A stretch of DNA of 64,000 nt from Ohtaekwangia sp036786105 (GTDB lineage Bacteria; Bacteroidota; Bacteroidia; Cytophagales; Cyclobacteriaceae). The position numbers and the translations under genes are program-made. The notes under the pieces are model-generated. The model did no database searches. It was not told the origin of the DNA and saw only the letters and a list, made by a program, of their open reading frames with translations. Of the stretch, positions 62,599 through 64,000 are shown piece after piece. The stretch is from the NCBI RefSeq assembly GCF_036786105.1, contig NZ_DAIQRQ010000015.1, forward strand, positions 28,244-92,243, read 5' to 3'. How positions within the stretch are numbered: the first letter of the stretch is position 1; the number at the start of each line of letters is the position of its first letter.

Positions 62599-62853
62599 CT
62601 ATAGAGTTTGTGATAATACCTTGGTATTCTCCCAGAACGCATCGTCATACTCGGTCTGATTTATAGCTGTGTAGTCATTTGCTACCGGTGCTGTGTCGAT
62701 TGTAATACTGTTTGAAGACATCGTATTGATTCCATACGTAAAATAGAAAGAACTTGCTTGTATTTGCCGCCAGTCTTTCAAGGTGGCTATAATAGGATAT
62801 AGCCACCGAATTATCATGCGCGATATATACTTATACACATAGACACCTGGCAA
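62599..62853 (-). pseudogene. Possible remnant of a larger surface protein
   Basis: An open frame of 84 codons. Its last residues, TEYDDAFWENTKVLSQTL, resemble the closing segment (xxFWExYNVI) of Bacteroidota carboxypeptidase-regulatory-like or DUF5686-like proteins. The N-terminal part has no signal or domain. It may be a C-terminal fragment left by deletion, or an orphan gene. Low certainty. Confidence 0.3.
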
Positions 62854-63161
62854 TCATTTTCAACAGACTATAGTTAAAAGTTTAAACATTTAATACAAAG
62901 ATCCCTAAAAGTGAATTCAGGTTGATAGGTAATTACAGATTTTTTGAAAAAAGTTTGCACTTGGTTTTTAGTCTACAATACCACAGAATGTAGTACTTGT
63001 TACCTGTATTACTCCTCAAATTGAATGTATTTATTCCATTAATAGCTGAAACAGCGCTCAATTCAATAGTTTATTGAGAAAATGCCCTTTGAATTGTATT
63101 CCTTTTTTAGTTTCCTTTAGGAAAGTATATATATGATTTAACTATATATCAAATAGTAATA
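62854..63161. other. AT-rich intergenic region, nothing recognised
   Basis: 308 bases upstream of the last gene. Runs of A and T and several ATATA stretches just before 63162 may include a promoter, but no match to the -33/-7 pattern is convincing. Confidence 0.4.
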
Positions 63162-63986
63162 ATGAAAGTATATGGTGCGCTACTACTATATTTTGTTCTG
63201 ATAGTATCTTGCAGCAAGGTGCAGTATAGATTCATGGATGTGAAATGCGCGACTGATCCATGTCCGGATTTTGATTACAAACGCGTTTCAATAGTTAATG
63301 ACGAGGGTAAATTTATTAAGGACACTATAATTGAGAAGACTGCTAAGCGATGTGGCGTCTTTCTCCCATGCCAACGTTATATATATTGTGCTACATATAA
63401 GGATTCATTGGGCCGCATTATCTCAAAGGATTATATTTCATTGATGGCAACCGGAAGGAGATGGAAATTTCAGCCAGAAAACCAGAATGAAATTGTAATT
63501 CAATATGAGCATGATGAAAGAAAGAATATAGATCTGTCCAGCTTTAATATTAACAGACAATTAAAGCTTCAATCTACTTTTGTAAAAGAAGAAATTACAG
63601 GTGCGATTGAGAATTCGCAGGAAGTATGGATGCATCCATTTAGATCCAATCAATACAATTTCACAGAAATAGCGCCATTTCCTCATGTTACTTTTCCCCT
63701 GCAAGTAGGAAATAGCTGGAGTTCAAGCTTAACGATCGGGAACGGTTGGGGCGATTGGGGCAATACAACCGTGTACTGTGAATACGTGGTTGCCAAGGAA
63801 ATTCAAATGAAAGTTGCAGGGAAGGGTGCAATGAAGTGTTGGGTTATTGAATCGAAGGCGAGCATGCCTCTCGGGGTTTCTACACATAACTTTTATTTCA
63901 ATGAAAAATATGGCTTTATCAAGATGGAATACCGAAACTATGCAGGTCAAACACTATATATAGAACTTGTAAAAGTTGTTGATTGA
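63162..63986 (+). CDS. Hypothetical lipoprotein (274 residues)
   Basis: MKVYGALLLYFVLIVSCSKV has a lipobox with the Cys at 17. The body includes CATDPCPDFDYKRVSIVNDE, a Cys-rich RCGVFLPCQRYIYCATYKDS and a beta-rich second half (LQVGNSWSSSLTIGNGWGDW, NFYFNEKYGFIKMEYRNYAG). The last part resembles the LxVGxSW...GxVK segments of small secreted beta-sandwich proteins. No named family is recognised. It is the last gene of the window; codon use is AT-rich like its neighbours. Confidence 0.7.
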   Translation: MKVYGALLLYFVLIVSCSKVQYRFMDVKCATDPCPDFDYKRVSIVNDEGKFIKDTIIEKTAKRCGVFLPCQRYIYCATYKDSLGRIISKDYISLMATGRRWKFQPENQNEIVIQYEHDERKNIDLSSFNINRQLKLQSTFVKEEITGAIENSQEVWMHPFRSNQYNFTEIAPFPHVTFPLQVGNSWSSSLTIGNGWGDWGNTTVYCEYVVAKEIQMKVAGKGAMKCWVIESKASMPLGVSTHNFYFNEKYGFIKMEYRNYAGQTLYIELVKVVD

Positions 63987-64000
63987 CAGCAGCTTTCAAA

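Noticed and set aside
1..64000. tRNA, rRNA, insertion sequences, phage attachment sites
   Set aside because: I saw no cloverleaf or rRNA text, no transposase or integrase motifs and no target-site duplications. A computed scan would be more sensitive.

Overview
The window looks like a chromosomal segment of a Bacteroidota bacterium, probably a soil or freshwater member of the Cytophagales. The evidence is two proteins with type IX secretion C-terminal domains (a gliding-motility/CHU_C-type end at 11.9-15.2 kb and a Por-type sorting end at 26.3-29.8 kb), a PorV/PorQ-like porin, many signal-peptide and lipoprotein genes, LytTR and propeller-type signalling, and a few TAnnTTTG -7 promoter boxes. 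It is a draft assembly: two runs of exactly 100 N (9318-9417, 39035-39134) are each flanked by the same 55-base string on both sides, so both gaps are probably artificial.

Layout. 1-9.2 kb: a decayed outer-membrane gene, a LytTR response regulator with an eight-PAS LytS-type kinase, and a propeller/Y_Y_Y histidine kinase. 9.6-19.1 kb: housekeeping and envelope genes (Na+/alanine symporter, HAD phosphatase, secreted SBBP/PKD protein, beta-barrel protein, VOC protein, L,D-transpeptidase, K+/H+ antiporter). 19.4-26.2 kb: two further L,D-transpeptidases, an AraC regulator divergent from a small membrane protein with a 21-bp direct-repeat operator candidate, and a luciferase-like monooxygenase. 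26.3-29.8 kb: a large secreted nuclease.

30-48.5 kb is the most distinctive part, a stress and DNA-repair island: a basic DUF6496 protein, DUF763 with a helix-hairpin-helix motif, a FAD/Rieske oxidoreductase, an Fpg/Nei glycosylase, LigD, Ku, a second shortened Ku paralogue with its own palindrome-bearing promoter, a DUF6766 membrane protein, a PfpI/DJ-1 protein, a 2142-residue soluble poly-HAMP hybrid kinase and a REC-kinase partner. A TPP riboswitch at 38.7 kb has no thiamine gene downstream.

48.5-64 kb: MscS channel, secreted propeller, AraC regulator beside an ABC exporter, quinone reductase divergent from an HxlR regulator with an inverted-repeat operator candidate, a histone H1-like protein, sterol desaturase-like protein, a PorV-like barrel coupled to a helix-hairpin-helix outer-membrane protein, and an AT-rich tail of orphan lipoproteins.

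The most unusual pattern outside genes is a set of long imperfect inverted repeats between genes. Each is built from one degenerate short word (GTTTACGTGT, GTTCAAGGTT, CGTTACAGGTTA or AGCTGCTAGC), with different words at different loci. Many start or end exactly at stop codons, and several supply the stop codon.
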